Both the position numbers and the translations under genes were made by a program. Of a stretch of 64,000 nt of DNA, positions 45,433-59,559 are shown one piece after another. The stretch comes from Micropterix aruncella. Its lineage: Eukaryota > Arthropoda > Insecta > Lepidoptera > Micropterigidae. The stretch is taken from contig CALYMY010000082.1 in NCBI GenBank assembly GCA_944548615.1, positions 62,001 through 126,000 on the forward strand, read 5' to 3'. The notes under the pieces are model-generated. The model ran no database searches, had not been told where the DNA came from, and saw nothing but the letters and a program-made list of their open reading frames with translations. Every line of letters starts with the position of its first letter. Positions within the stretch are counted from its first letter, which is position 1.

Positions 45433-48400
45433 TCTACGGTTGACCGTTGAGGAGTTCCCTCGTCGGGAGCCAACGCTGGGTGCAGCAGCCATGTCATGGT
45501 GGAACTTAGTAATTGCCATCATAATGGAATGCCTATACCAAATTGCACGTCTCTACGGTTGACCGTTGAGGAGTTCCCTCGTCGGGAGCCAACCCTGGGT
45601 GCAGCAGCCATGTCATGGTGGAACTTAGTAATTGCCATCATAATGGAATGCCTATACCAAATTTCCCGTCTCTACGGTTGACCGTTGAGGAGTTCCCTCG
45701 TCGGGAGCCAACCCTGGGTGCAGCAGCCATGTCATGGTGGAACTTAGTAATTGCCATCATAATGGAATGCCTATACCAAATTTCACGTCTCTACGGTTGA
45801 CCGTTGAGGAGTTCCCTCGTCGGGAGCCAACCCTGGGTGCAGCAGCCATGTCATGGTGGAACTTAGTAATTGCCATCATAATGGAATGCCTATACCAAAT
45901 TTCAAGTCTCTACGGTTGACCGTTGAGGAGTTCCCTCGTCGGGAGCCAACCCTGGGTGCAGCAGCGATGTCATGGTGGAACTTAGAAATTGCCATCATAA
46001 TGGAATGCCTATACCAAATTTCACGTCTCTACGGTTGACCGTTGAGGAGTTCCCTCGTCGGGAGCCAACCCTGGGTGCAGCAGCCATGTCATGGTGGAAC
46101 TTAGTAATTGCCATCATAATGGAATGCCTATACCAAATTTCACGTCTCTACGGTTGACCGTTGAGGAGTTCCCTCGTCGGGAGCCAACCCTGGGTGCAGC
46201 AGCGATGTCATGGTGGAACTTAGAAATTGCCATCATAACGGAATGCCTATACCAAATTTCACGTCTCTACGGTTGACCGTTGAGGAGTTCCCTCGTCGGG
46301 AGCCAACCCTGGGTGCAGCAGCCATGTCATGGTGGAACTTAGTAATTGCCATCATAATGGAATGCCTATACCAAATTTCACGTCTCTACGGTTGACCGTT
46401 GAGGAGTTCCCTCGTCGGGAGCCAACCCTGGGTGCAGCAGCGATGTCATGGTGGAACTTAGAAATTGCCATCATAACGGAATGCCTATACCAAATTTCAC
46501 GTCTCTACGGTTGACCGTTGAGGAGTTCCCTCGTCGGGAGCCAACCCTGGGTGAAGCAGCCATGTCATGGTGGAGTTTAGTAATTGCCATCATAATGGAA
46601 TGCCTATACCAAATTTCCCGTCTCTATGGTTGACCGTTGAGGAGTTCCCTCGTCGGGAGCCAACCCTGGATGCAGCAGCCATGTCATGGTGGAACTTAGT
46701 AATTGCCATCATAATGGAATGCCTATACCAAATTTCACGTCTCTACGGTTGACCGTTGAGGAGTTCCCTCGTCGGGAGCCAACCCTGGGTGCAGCAGCCA
46801 TGTCATGGTGGAACTTAGTAATTGCCATCATAATGGAATGCCTATACCAAATTTCACGTCTCTACGGTTGACCGTTGAGGAGTTCCCTCGTCGGGAGCCA
46901 ACCCTGGGTGCAGCAGCGATGTCACGGTGGAACTTAGAAATTGCCATCATAATGGAATGCCTATACCAAATTTCACGTCTCTACGGTTGACCGTTGAGGA
47001 GTTCCCTCGTCGGGAGCCAACCCTGGGTGCAGCAGCCATGTCATGGTGGAACTTAGTAATTGCCATCATAATGGAATGCCTATACCAAATTTCACGTCTC
47101 TACGGTTGACCGTTGAGGAGTTCCCTCGTCGGGAGCCAACCCTGGGTGCAGCAGCCATGTCATGGTGGAACTTAGTAATTGCCATCATAATGGAATGCCT
47201 ATACCAAATTTCACGTCTCTACGGTTGACCGTTGAGGAGTTCCCTCGTCGGGAGCCAACCCTGGGTGCAGCAGCCATGTCATGGTGGAACTTCGTAATTG
47301 CCATCATAATGGAATGCCTATACCAAATTTCACGTCTCTACGGTTGACCGTTGAGGAGTTCCCTCGTCGGGAGCCAACCCTGGATGCAGCAGCCATGTCA
47401 TGGTGGAACTTAGTAATTGCCATCATAATGGATTGCCTATACCAAATTTCACGTCTCTACGGTTGACCGTTGAGGAGTTCCCTCGTCGGGAGCCAACCCT
47501 GGGTGCAGCAGCCATGTCATGGTGGAACTTAGTAATTGCCATCATAATGGAATGCCTATACCAAATTTCACGTCTCTACGGTTGACCGTTGAGGAGTTCC
47601 CTCGTCGGGAGCCAACCCTGGGTGCAGCAGCCATGTCATGGTGGAACTTAGTAATTGCCATCATAATGGAATGCCTATACCAAATTTCACGTCTCTACGG
47701 TTGACCGTTGAGGAGTTCCCTCGTCGGGAGCCAACCCTGGGTGCAGCAGCGATGTCACGGTGGAACTTAGAAATTGCCATCATAATGGAATGCCTATACC
47801 AAATTTCACGTCTCTACGGTTGACCGTTGAGGAGTTCCCTCGTCGGGAGCCAACCCTGGGTGCAGCAGCCATGTCATGGTGGAACTTAGTAATTGCCATC
47901 ATAATGGAATGCCTATACCAAATTTCACGTCTCTACGGTTGACCGTTGAGGAGTTCCCTCGTCGGGAGCCAACCCTGGGTGCAGCAGCCATGTCATGGTG
48001 GAACTTAGTAATTGCCATCATAATGGAATGCCTATACCAAATTTCACGTCTCTACGGTTGACCGTTGAGGAGTTCCCTCGTCGGGAGCCAACCCTGGGTG
48101 CAGCAGCCATGTCATGGTGGAACTTCGTAATTGCCATCATAATGGAATGCCTATACCAAATTTCACGTCTCTACGGTTGACCGTTGAGGAGTTCCCTCGT
48201 CGGGAGCCAACCCTGGATGCAGCAGCCATGTCATGGTGGAACTTAGTAATTGCCATCATAATGGATTGCCTATACCAAATTTCACGTCTCTACGGTTGAC
48301 CGTTGAGGAGTTCCCTCGTCGGGAGCCAACCCTGGGTGCAGCAGCCATGTCATGGTGGAACTTAGTAATTGCCATCATAATGGAATGCCTATACCAAATT

Positions 48401-50105
48401 TCACGTCTCTACGGTTGACCGTTGAGGAGTTCCCTCGTCGGGAGCCAACCCTGGGTGCAGCAGCGATGTCACGGTGGAACTTAGAAATTGCCATCATAAT
48501 GGAATGCCTATACCAAATTTCACGTCTCTACGGTTGACCGTTGAGGAGTTCCCTCGTCGGGAGCCAACCCTGGGTGCAGCAGCCATGTCATGGTGGAACT
48601 TAGTAATTGCCATCATAATGGAATGCCTATACCAAATTTCACGTCTCTACGGTTGACCGTTGAGGAGTTCCCTCGTCGGGAGCCAACCCTGGGTGCAGCA
48701 GCCATGTCATGGTGGAACTTAGTAATTGCCATCATAATGGAATGCCTATACCAAATTTCACGTCTCTACGGTTGACCGTTGAGGAGTTCCCTCGTCGGGA
48801 GCCAACCCTGGGTGCAGCAGCCATGTCATGGTGGAACTTCGTAATTGCCATCATAATGGAATGCCTATACCAAATTTCACGTCTCTACGGTTGACCGTTG
48901 AGGAGTTCCCTCGTCTGGAGCCAACCCTGGGTGCAGCAGCCATGTCATGGTGGAACTTAGTAATTGCCATCATAATGGAATGCCTATACCAAATTTCACG
49001 TCTCTACGGTTGACCGTTGAGGAGTTCCCTCGTCGGGAGCCAACCCTGGGTGCAGCAGCCATGTTATGGTGGAACTTAGAAATTGCCATCATAACGGAAT
49101 GCCTATACCGAATTTCACGTCTCTACGGTTGACCGTTGAGGAGTTCCCTCGTCGGGAGCCAACCCTGGGTGAAGCAGCCATGTCATGGTGGAACTTAGTA
49201 ATTGCCATCATAATGGAATGCCTATACCAAATTTCCCGTCTCTATGGTTGACCGTTGAGGAGTTCCCTCGTCGGGAGCCAACCCTGGGTGCAGCAGCCAT
49301 GTCATGGTGGAACTTAGTAATTGCCATCATAATGGAATGCCTATACCAAATTTCACGTCTCTACGGTTGACCGTTGAGGAGTTCCCTCGTCGGGAGCCAA
49401 CCCTGGGTGCAGCAGCCATGTCATGGTGGAACTTAGTAATTGCCATCATAATGGAATGCCTATACCAAATTTCAAGTCTCTACGGTTGACCGTTGAGGAG
49501 TTCCCTCGTCGGGAGCCAACCCTGGGTGCAGCAGCGATGTCATGGTGGAACTTAGAAATTGCCATCATAATCGAATGCCTATACCAAATTTCACGTCTCT
49601 ACGGTTGACCGTTGAGGAGTTCCCTCGTCGGGAGCCAACCCTGGGTGCAGCAGCCATGTCATGGTGGAACTTAGTAATTGCCATCATAATGGAATGCCTA
49701 TACCAAATTTCACGTCTCTACGGTTGACCGTTGAGGAGTTCCCTCGTCGGGAGCCAACCCTGGGTGCAGCAGCGATGTCATGGTGGAACTTAGAAATTGC
49801 CATCATAACGGAATGCCTATACCAAATTTCACGTCTCTACGGTTGACCGTTGAGGAGTTCCCTCGTCGGGAGCCAACCCTGGGTGCAGCAGCCATGTCAT
49901 GGTGGAACTTAGTAATTGCCATCATAATGGAATGCCTATACCAAATTTCACGTCTCTACGGTTGACCGTTGAGGAGTTCCCTCGTCGGGAGCCAACCCTG
50001 GGTGCAGCAGCCATGTCATGGTGGAACTTAGTAATTGCCATCATAATGGAATGCCTATACCAAATTTCACGTCTCTACGGTTGACCGTTGAGGAGTTCCC
50101 TCGTC
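45433..50105 (+). repeat. Satellite array A12 (39 monomers + 32 bp)
   Basis: 4,673 bp. Begins with the caacgctgg monomer like A4. The middle contains local 7- and 6-monomer duplications and the end holds the usual marked series from cgtctgg to aatcgaa. Confidence 0.98.
46805..48827 (+). repeat. Local 7-mer and 6-mer duplications in A12
   Basis: The series gtcacgg, plain, plain, aacttcg, ggatgcag/atggattgc starts near 46,805, 47,638 and 48,352. The offsets are 833 (7 x 119) and 714 (6 x 119): the second interval lacks one plain monomer. The same pattern is at 55,152, 55,985 and 56,699 in A14, so it arose before the 8,347-bp duplication. Confidence 0.85.
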
Positions 50106-51212
50106 CTTGTCACGTACCTCTTTCCGTAGGTTGTTTACTCCTTTTAATTCGTTTAACGCCTCGCGGGCAATATCTCTGGCTCGTTCCGGTATTTCTTCGA
50201 AATTCCGAAACGGCACTTCTATTTCTGTGGTCTCCATATTGTCTCTTCTCGTTGATCAAAGGCACTGAAAATGAAAATGAAAAAGCACAGATTAAATAGT
50301 ATTGAAAAGTAATTAAAGAAGAAGAAGAAGACGAGATAAAAAGCAGAAGCAATGAAATGAAAAGCGTTCTAAAACCCTGTCTTTTGACACCTCGCTTGTG
50401 TGTGTATGATAAAATAAAGAATATAATATTTAATTTATTAAACGAAGCCGCGGGAAAAATACTAAAACTCCCTTGGCTCGGATCGCTACTATTGAAAACA
50501 AAAATCGTAAAATCGATAAATAAACTTTCGCAAGTATGACGAGGGCTGAAGTTACCATAGAAACAGAAATCGTTAAATCGATAAATATTCTATTGCGAGT
50601 CGGGCCACCGCCCGAGCTCGTTAATATGGAAACAAAACCGTTAAATCGATAAATCAATATACCTATACAGATATTAAATCGTCTATAATTCCGTTAATAT
50701 TAATCAGATTTGAAAATTAAAAGAAGCGTTAGATGCACAAAGCAAAACTCTATTAGATAATAATAAACAGGGAGGACTATTGATGCCTTTTAGCGCAATA
50801 GCCCTCAAACGTCGGGAGCCAATTTATTTCGAAAAATGTGATTTTTTCATATAAATTTCTATGTTCAAAATGAAAGTTTATATAAAAAATTTCAAAATGT
50901 CAAAATTTCGAAAATGCCATTTCGTAGAGATTTCAAAGGCCTTCGTTCTGCCCGAACACCGTAACGCGTTTGATTTACTCTATCACGGTCTTTTTCGAAA
51001 AATGACATTTATTCATAACAATTTCTATGTTCAAAATGAAAGTTTGTATAAAAAATTTCAAAATGTCAAAATTTCGAAAATGCCATTTCGTAGAGATTAC
51101 CGAGGCCGTCGTTCTGTCTAAACACCGTAACGCGTTAGGTTTACTCTATCTCGATTTATTTCGAAAAATGTGATTTTTTCATAACAATTTCCAAGTTCAA
51201 AATGAAAGTTTA
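50106..51212. repeat. Spacer S12, haplotype I
   Basis: Same alleles as S8 and S10. Exon 50118-50264 with donor GTACGT. Confidence 0.97.
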
Positions 51213-52672
51213 TCTACGGTTGACCGTTGAGGAGTTCCCTCGTCGGGAGCCAACCCTGGGTGCAGCAGCCATGTCATGGTGGAACTTAGTAATTGCCATC
51301 ATAATGGAATGCCTATACCAAATTTCACGTCTCTACGGTTGACCGTTGAGGAGTTCTCTCGTCGGGAGCCAACCCTGGGTGCAGCAGCCATGTCATGGTG
51401 GAACTTAGTAATTGCCATCATAATGGAATGCCTATATCAAATTTCACGTCTCTACGGTTGACCGTTGAGGAGTTCCCTCGTCGGGAGCCAACCCTGGGTG
51501 CAGCAGCGATGTCATGGTGGAACTTAGAAATTGCCATCATAATGGAATGCCTATACCAAATTTCACGTCTCTACGGTTGACCGTTGAGGAGTTCTCTCGT
51601 CGGGAGCCAACCCTGGGTGCAGCAGCCATGTCATGGTGGAACTTAGTAATTGCCATCATAATGGAATGCCTATACCAAATTGCACGTCTCTACGGTTGAC
51701 CGTTGAGGAGTTCCCTCGTCGGGAGCCAACCCTGGGTGCAGCAGCCATGTCATGGTGGAACTTAGTAATTGCCATCATAATGGAATGCCTATACCAAATT
51801 TCCCGTCTCTACGGTTGACCGTTGAGGAGTTCCCTCGTCGGGAGCCAACCCTGGGTGCAGCAGCCATGTCATGGTGGAACTTAGTAATTGCCATCATAAT
51901 GGAATGCCTATACCAAATTTCACGTCTCTACGGTTGACCGTTGAGGAGTTCCCTCGTCGGGAGCCAACCCTGGGTGCAGCAGCCATGTCATGGTGGAACT
52001 TAGTAATTGCCATCATAATGGAATGCCTATACCAAATTTCAAGTCTCTACGGTTGACCGTTGAGGAGTTCCCTCGTCGGGAGCCAACCCTGTGTGCAGCA
52101 GCGATGTCATGGTGGAACTTAGAAATTGCCATCATAATGGAATGCCTATACCAAATTTCACGTCTCTACGGTTGACCGTTGAGGAGTTCCCTCGTCGGGA
52201 GCCAACCCTGGGTGCAGCAGCCATGTCATGGTGGAACTTAGTAATTGCCATCATAATGGAAAGCCTATACCAAATTTCACGTCTCTACGGTTGACCGTTG
52301 AGGAGTTCCCACGTCGGGAGCCAACCCTGGGTGCAGCAGCGATGTCATGGTGGTACTTAGAAATTGCCATCATAATGGAATGCCTATACCAAATTTCACG
52401 TCTCTACGGTTGACCGTTGAGGAGTTCCCTCGTCGGGAGCCAACCCTGGGTGCAGCAGCCATGTCATGGTGGAACTTAGTAATTGCCATCATAATGGAAT
52501 GCCTATACCAAATTTCACGTCTCTACGGTTGACCGTTGAGGAGTTCCCTCGTCGGGAGCCAACCCTGGGTGCAGCAGCCATGTCATGGTGGAACTTAGTA
52601 ATTGCCATCATAATGGAATGCCTATACCAAATTTCACGTCTCTACGGTTGACCGTTGAGGAGTTCCCTCGTC
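51213..52672 (+). repeat. Satellite array A13 (12 monomers + 32 bp)
   Basis: 1,460 bp. Same order as A9 and A11, with ccctgtgtgc near 52,090 and a private ggtggtactt near 52,353. Confidence 0.98.
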
Positions 52673-53779
52673 TTTGTCACTTACCTCTTTCCGTAGGTTG
52701 TTTACTCCTTTTAATTCGTTTAACGCCTCGCGGGCAATATCTCTGGCTCGTTCCGGTATTTCTTCGATATTCCGAAACGGCACTTCTATTTCTGTGGTCT
52801 CCATATTGTCTCTTCTCGTTGGTCAAAAGCACTGAAAATGAAAATGAAAAAGCACAGATTAAATAGTATTGAAAAGTAATTAAAGAAGAAGAAGAAGACG
52901 AGTTAAAAAGCAGAAGCAATGAAATGAAAAGCGTTCTAAAACCCTATCTTTTGACACCTCGCTTGTGTGTATATGATAAAATAAAGAATATAATATTTAA
53001 TTTATTAAACGAAGCCGCGGGAAAAATACTAAAACTCCCTTGGCTCGGATCGCTACTATTGAAAACAAAAATCGTAAAATCGATAAATAAACTTTCGCAA
53101 GTATGACGAGGGCTGAAGTTACCATAGAAACAGAAATCGTTAAATCGATAAATATTCTATTGCGAGTCGGGCCACCGCCCGAGCTCGTTACTATGGAAAC
53201 AAAACCGTTAAATCGATAAATCAATATACCTATACAGATATTAAATCGTCTATAATTCCGTTAATATTAATCAGATTTGAAAATTAAAAGAAGCGTTAGA
53301 TGCGCAAAGCAAAACTCTATTAGATAAAAATAAACAGGGAGGACTATTGATGCCTTTTAGCGCAATAGCCCTCAAACGTCGGGAGCCAATTTATTTCGAA
53401 AAATGTGATTTTTTCATAACAATTTCTATGTTCAAAATGAAAGTTAATATAAAAAATTTCAAAATGTCAAAATTTCGAAAATGCCATTTCGTAGAGATTT
53501 CAAAGGCCTTCGTTCTACCCGAACACCGTAACGCGTTTGATTTACTCTATCACGGTCTTTTCCGAAAAATGACATTTATTCATAACAATTTCTATGTTCA
53601 AAATGAAAGTTTGTATAAAAAATTTCAAAATGTCAAAATTTCGAAAATGCCATTTCGTAGAGATTACCGAGGCCGTCGTTCTGTCTAAACACCGTAACGC
53701 GTTAGGTTTACTCTATCTCGATTTATTTCGAAAAATGTGATTTTTTCATAACAATTTCCAAGTTCAAAATGAAAGTTTA
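52673..53779. repeat. Spacer S13, haplotype III head (tctggctcg form), haplotype II tail
   Basis: As S11 except offset 74, where it has g (tctggctcg), restoring the haplotype I base and codon 20 of the candidate exon to alanine. Exon 52685-52831, ATG at 52804, donor GTAAGT. Confidence 0.96.
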
Positions 53780-56700
53780 TCTACGGTTGACCGTTGAGGA
53801 GTTCCCTCGTCGGGAGCCAACGCTGGGTGCAGCAGCCATGTCATGGTGGAACTTAGTAATTGCCATCATAATGGAATGCCTATACCAAATTGCACGTCTC
53901 TACGGTTGACCGTTGAGGAGTTCCCTCGTCGGGAGCCAACCCTGGGTGCAGCAGCCATGTCATGGTGGAACTTAGTAATTGCCATCATAATGGAATGCCT
54001 ATACCAAATTTCCCGTCTCTACGGTTGACCGTTGAGGAGTTCCCTCGTCGGGAGCCAACCCTGGGTGCAGCAGCCATGTCATGGTGGAACTTAGTAATTG
54101 CCATCATAATGGAATGCCTATACCAAATTTCACGTCTCTACGGTTGACCGTTGAGGAGTTCCCTCGTCGGGAGCCAACCCTGGGTGCAGCAGCCATGTCA
54201 TGGTGGAACTTAGTAATTGCCATCATAATGGAATGCCTATACCAAATTTCAAGTCTCTACGGTTGACCGTTGAGGAGTTCCCTCGTCGGGAGCCAACCCT
54301 GGGTGCAGCAGCGATGTCATGGTGGAACTTAGAAATTGCCATCATAATGGAATGCCTATACCAAATTTCACGTCTCTACGGTTGACCGTTGAGGAGTTCC
54401 CTCGTCGGGAGCCAACCCTGGGTGCAGCAGCCATGTCATGGTGGAACTTAGTAATTGCCATCATAATGGAATGCCTATACCAAATTTCACGTCTCTACGG
54501 TTGACCGTTGAGGAGTTCCCTCGTCGGGAGCCAACCCTGGGTGCAGCAGCGATGTCATGGTGGAACTTAGAAATTGCCATCATAACGGAATGCCTATACC
54601 AAATTTCACGTCTCTACGGTTGACCGTTGAGGAGTTCCCTCGTCGGGAGCCAACCCTGGGTGCAGCAGCCATGTCATGGTGGAACTTAGTAATTGCCATC
54701 ATAATGGAATGCCTATACCAAATTTCACGTCTCTACGGTTGACCGTTGAGGAGTTCCCTCGTCGGGAGCCAACCCTGGGTGCAGCAGCGATGTCATGGTG
54801 GAACTTAGAAATTGCCATCATAACGGAATGCCTATACCAAATTTCACGTCTCTACGGTTGACCGTTGAGGAGTTCCCTCGTCGGGAGCCAACCCTGGGTG
54901 AAGCAGCCATGTCATGGTGGAGTTTAGTAATTGCCATCATAATGGAATGCCTATACCAAATTTCCCGTCTCTATGGTTGACCGTTGAGGAGTTCCCTCGT
55001 CGGGAGCCAACCCTGGATGCAGCAGCCATGTCATGGTGGAACTTAGTAATTGCCATCATAATGGAATGCCTATACCAAATTTCACGTCTCTACGGTTGAC
55101 CGTTGAGGAGTTCCCTCGTCGGGAGCCAACCCTGGGTGCAGCAGCCATGTCATGGTGGAACTTAGTAATTGCCATCATAATGGAATGCCTATACCAAATT
55201 TCACGTCTCTACGGTTGACCGTTGAGGAGTTCCCTCGTCGGGAGCCAACCCTGGGTGCAGCAGCGATGTCACGGTGGAACTTAGAAATTGCCATCATAAT
55301 GGAATGCCTATACCAAATTTCACGTCTCTACGGTTGACCGTTGAGGAGTTCCCTCGTCGGGAGCCAACCCTGGGTGCAGCAGCCATGTCATGGTGGAACT
55401 TAGTAATTGCCATCATAATGGAATGCCTATACCAAATTTCACGTCTCTACGGTTGACCGTTGAGGAGTTCCCTCGTCGGGAGCCAACCCTGGGTGCAGCA
55501 GCCATGTCATGGTGGAACTTAGTAATTGCCATCATAATGGAATGCCTATACCAAATTTCACGTCTCTACGGTTGACCGTTGAGGAGTTCCCTCGTCGGGA
55601 GCCAACCCTGGGTGCAGCAGCCATGTCATGGTGGAACTTCGTAATTGCCATCATAATGGAATGCCTATACCAAATTTCACGTCTCTACGGTTGACCGTTG
55701 AGGAGTTCCCTCGTCGGGAGCCAACCCTGGATGCAGCAGCCATGTCATGGTGGAACTTAGTAATTGCCATCATAATGGATTGCCTATACCAAATTTCACG
55801 TCTCTACGGTTGACCGTTGAGGAGTTCCCTCGTCGGGAGCCAACCCTGGGTGCAGCAGCCATGTCATGGTGGAACTTAGTAATTGCCATCATAATGGAAT
55901 GCCTATACCAAATTTCACGTCTCTACGGTTGACCGTTGAGGAGTTCCCTCGTCGGGAGCCAACCCTGGGTGCAGCAGCCATGTCATGGTGGAACTTAGTA
56001 ATTGCCATCATAATGGAATGCCTATACCAAATTTCACGTCTCTACGGTTGACCGTTGAGGAGTTCCCTCGTCGGGAGCCAACCCTGGGTGCAGCAGCGAT
56101 GTCACGGTGGAACTTAGAAATTGCCATCATAATGGAATGCCTATACCAAATTTCACGTCTCTACGATTGACCGTTGAGGAGTTCCCTCGTCGGGAGCCAA
56201 CCCTGGGTGCAGCAGCCATGTCATGGTGGAACTTAGTAATTGCCATCATAATGGAATGCCTATACCAAATTTCACGTCTCTACGGTTGACCGTTGAGGAG
56301 TTCCCTCGTCGGGAGCCAACCCTGGGTGCAGCAGCCATGTCATGGTGGAACTTAGTAATTGCCATCATAATGGAATGCCTATACCAAATTTCACGTCTCT
56401 ACGGTTGACCGTTGAGGAGTTCCCTCGTCGGGAGCCAACCCTGGGTGCAGCAGCCATGTCATGGTGGAACTTCGTAATTGCCATCATAATGGAATGCCTA
56501 TACCAAATTTCACGTCTCTACGGTTGACCGTTGAGGAGTTCCCTCGTCGGGAGCCAACCCTGGATGCAGCAGCCATGTCATGGTGGAACTTAGTAATTGC
56601 CATCATAATGGATTGCCTATACCAAATTTCACGTCTCTACGGTTGACCGTTGAGGAGTTCCCTCGTCGGGAGCCAACCCTGGGTGCAGCAGCCATGTCAT

Positions 56701-58452
56701 GGTGGAACTTAGTAATTGCCATCATAACGGAATGCCTATACCAAATTTCACGTCTCTACGGTTGACCGTTGAGGAGTTCCCTCGTCGGGAGCCAACCCTG
56801 GGTGCAGCAGCGATGTCACGGTGGAACTTAGAAATTGCCATCATAATGGAATGCCTATACCAAATTTCACGTCTCTACGGTTGACCGTTGAGGAGTTCCC
56901 TCGTCGGGAGCCAACCCTGGGTGCAGCAGCCATGTCATGGTGGAACTTAGTAATTGCCATCATAATGGAATGCCTATACCAAATTTCACGTCTCTACGGT
57001 TGACCGTTGAGGAGTTCCCTCGTCGGGAGCCAACCCTGGGTGCAGCAGCCATGTCATGGTGGAACTTAGTAATTGCCATCATAATGGAATGCCTATACCA
57101 AATTTCACGTCTCTACGGTTGACCGTTGAGGAGTTCCCTCGTCGGGAGCCAACCCTGGGTGCAGCAGCCATGTCATGGTGGAACTTCGTAATTGCCATCA
57201 TAATGGAATGCCTATACCAAATTTCACGTCTCTACGGTTGACCGTTGAGGAGTTCCCTCGTCTGGAGCCAACCCTGGGTGCAGCAGCCATGTCATGGTGG
57301 AACTTAGTAATTGCCATCATAATGGAATGCCTATACCAAATTTCACGTCTCTACGGTTGACCGTTGAGGAGTTCCCTCGTCGGGAGCCAACCCTGGGTGC
57401 AGCAGCCATGTTATGGTGGAACTTAGAAATTGCCATCATAACGGAATGCCTATACCGAATTTCACGTCTCTACGGTTGACCGTTGAGGAGTTCCCTCGTC
57501 GGGAGCCAACCCTGGGTGAAGCAGCCATGTCATGGTGGAACTTAGTAATTGCCATCATAATGGAATGCCTATACCAAATTTCCCGTCTCTATGGTTGACC
57601 GTTGAGGAGTTCCCTCGTCGGGAGCCAACCCTGGGTGCAGCAGCCATGTCATGGTGGAACTTAGTAATTGCCATCATAATGGAATGCCTATACCAAATTT
57701 CACGTCTCTACGGTTGACCGTTGAGGAGTTCCCTCGTCGGGAGCCAACCCTGGGTGCAGCAGCCATGTCATGGTGGAACTTAGTAATTGCCATCATAATG
57801 GAATGCCTATACCAAATTTCAAGTCTCTACGGTTGACCGTTGAGGAGTTCCCTCGTCGGGAGCCAACCCTGGGTGCAGCAGCGATGTCATGGTGGAACTT
57901 AGAAATTGCCATCATAATCGAATGCCTATACCAAATTTCACGTCTCTACGGTTGACCGTTGAGGAGTTCCCTCGTCGGGAGCCAACCCTGGGTGCAGCAG
58001 CCATGTCATGGTGGAACTTAGTAATTGCCATCATAATGGAATGCCTATACCAAATTTCACGTCTCTACGGTTGACCGTTGAGGAGTTCCCTCGTCGGGAG
58101 CCAACCCTGGGTGCAGCAGCGATGTCATGGTGGAACTTAGAAATTGCCATCATAACGGAATGCCTATACCAAATTTCACGTCTCTACGGTTGACCGTTGA
58201 GGAGTTCCCTCGTCGGGAGCCAACCCTGGGTGCAGCAGCCATGTCATGGTGGAACTTAGTAATTGCCATCATAATGGAATGCCTATACCAAATTTCACGT
58301 CTCTACGGTTGACCGTTGAGGAGTTCCCTCGTCGGGAGCCAACCCTGGGTGCAGCAGCCATGTCATGGTGGAACTTAGTAATTGCCATCATAATGGAATG
58401 CCTATACCAAATTTCACGTCTCTACGGTTGACCGTTGAGGAGTTCCCTCGTC
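53780..58452 (+). repeat. Satellite array A14 (39 monomers + 32 bp)
   Basis: 4,673 bp. Partner of A12. Private changes: ctacgattg near 56,165 and taacgg in an agtaatt monomer near 56,727. Confidence 0.98.
55152..57174 (+). repeat. Local 7-mer and 6-mer duplications in A14
   Basis: Copy of the A12 pattern: the gtcacgg monomer recurs after 833 and then 714 bp. Confidence 0.85.
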
Positions 58453-59559
58453 CTTGTCACGTACCTCTTTCCGTAGGTTGTTTACTCCTTTTAATTCGTT
58501 TAACGCCTCGCGGGCAATATCTCTGGCTCGTTCCGGTATTTCTTCGAAATTCCGAAACGGCACTTCTATTTCTGTGGTCTCCATATTGTCTCTTCTCGTT
58601 GATCAAAGGCACTGAAAATGAAAATGAAAAAGCACAGATTAAATAGTATTGAAAAGTAATTAAAGAAGAAGAAGAAGACGAGATAAAAAGCAGAAGCAAT
58701 GAAATGAAAAGCGTTCTAAAACCCTGTCTTTTGACACCTCGCTTGTGTGTGTATGATAAAATAAAGAATATAATATTTAATTTATTAAACGAAGCCGCGG
58801 GAAAAATACTAAAACTCCCTTGGCTCGGATCGCTACTATTGAAAACAAAAATCGTAAAATCGATAAATAAACTTTCGCAAGTATGACGAGGGCTGAAGTT
58901 ACCATAGAAACAGAAATCGTTAAATCGATAAATATTCTATTGCGAGTCGGGCCACCGCCCGAGCTCGTTAATATGGAAACAAAACCGTTAAATCGATAAA
59001 TCAATATACCTATACAGATATTAAATCGTCTATAATTCCGTTAATATTAATCAGATTTGAAAATTAAAAGAAGCGTTAGATGCACAAAGCAAAACTCTAT
59101 TAGATAATAATAAACAGGGAGGACTATTGATGCCTTTTAGCGCAATAGCCCTCAAACGTCGGGAGCCAATTTATTTCGAAAAATGTGATTTTTTCATATA
59201 AATTTCTATGTTCAAAATGAAAGTTTATATAAAAAATTTCAAAATGTCAAAATTTCGAAAATGCCATTTCGTAGAGATTTCAAAGGCCTTCGTTCTGCCC
59301 GAACACCGTAACGCGTTTGATTTACTCTATCACGGTCTTTTTCGAAAAATGACATTTATTCATAACAATTTCTATGTTCAAAATGAAAGTTTGTATAAAA
59401 AATTTCAAAATGTCAAAATTTCGAAAATGCCATTTCGTAGAGATTACCGAGGCCGTCGTTCTGTCTAAACACCGTAACGCGTTAGGTTTACTCTATCTCG
59501 ATTTATTTCGAAAAATGTGATTTTTTCATAACAATTTCCAAGTTCAAAATGAAAGTTTA
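58453..59559. repeat. Spacer S14, haplotype I
   Basis: Partner of S12. Exon 58465-58611 with donor GTACGT. Confidence 0.97.

Larger units (their letters stand above)
44400..52746 (+). repeat. 8,347-bp higher-order block, copy 1 (S11-A12-S12-A13-S13 head)
   Basis: 8,347 bp = 51 monomers plus two spacer units. The limits are set arbitrarily at the offset-74 SNP that distinguishes S11 from S13. Differences from copy 2 are few: A14 has two private changes relative to A12, and A13 has ccctgtgtgc and ggtggtactt where A15 has the consensus. Confidence 0.85.
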
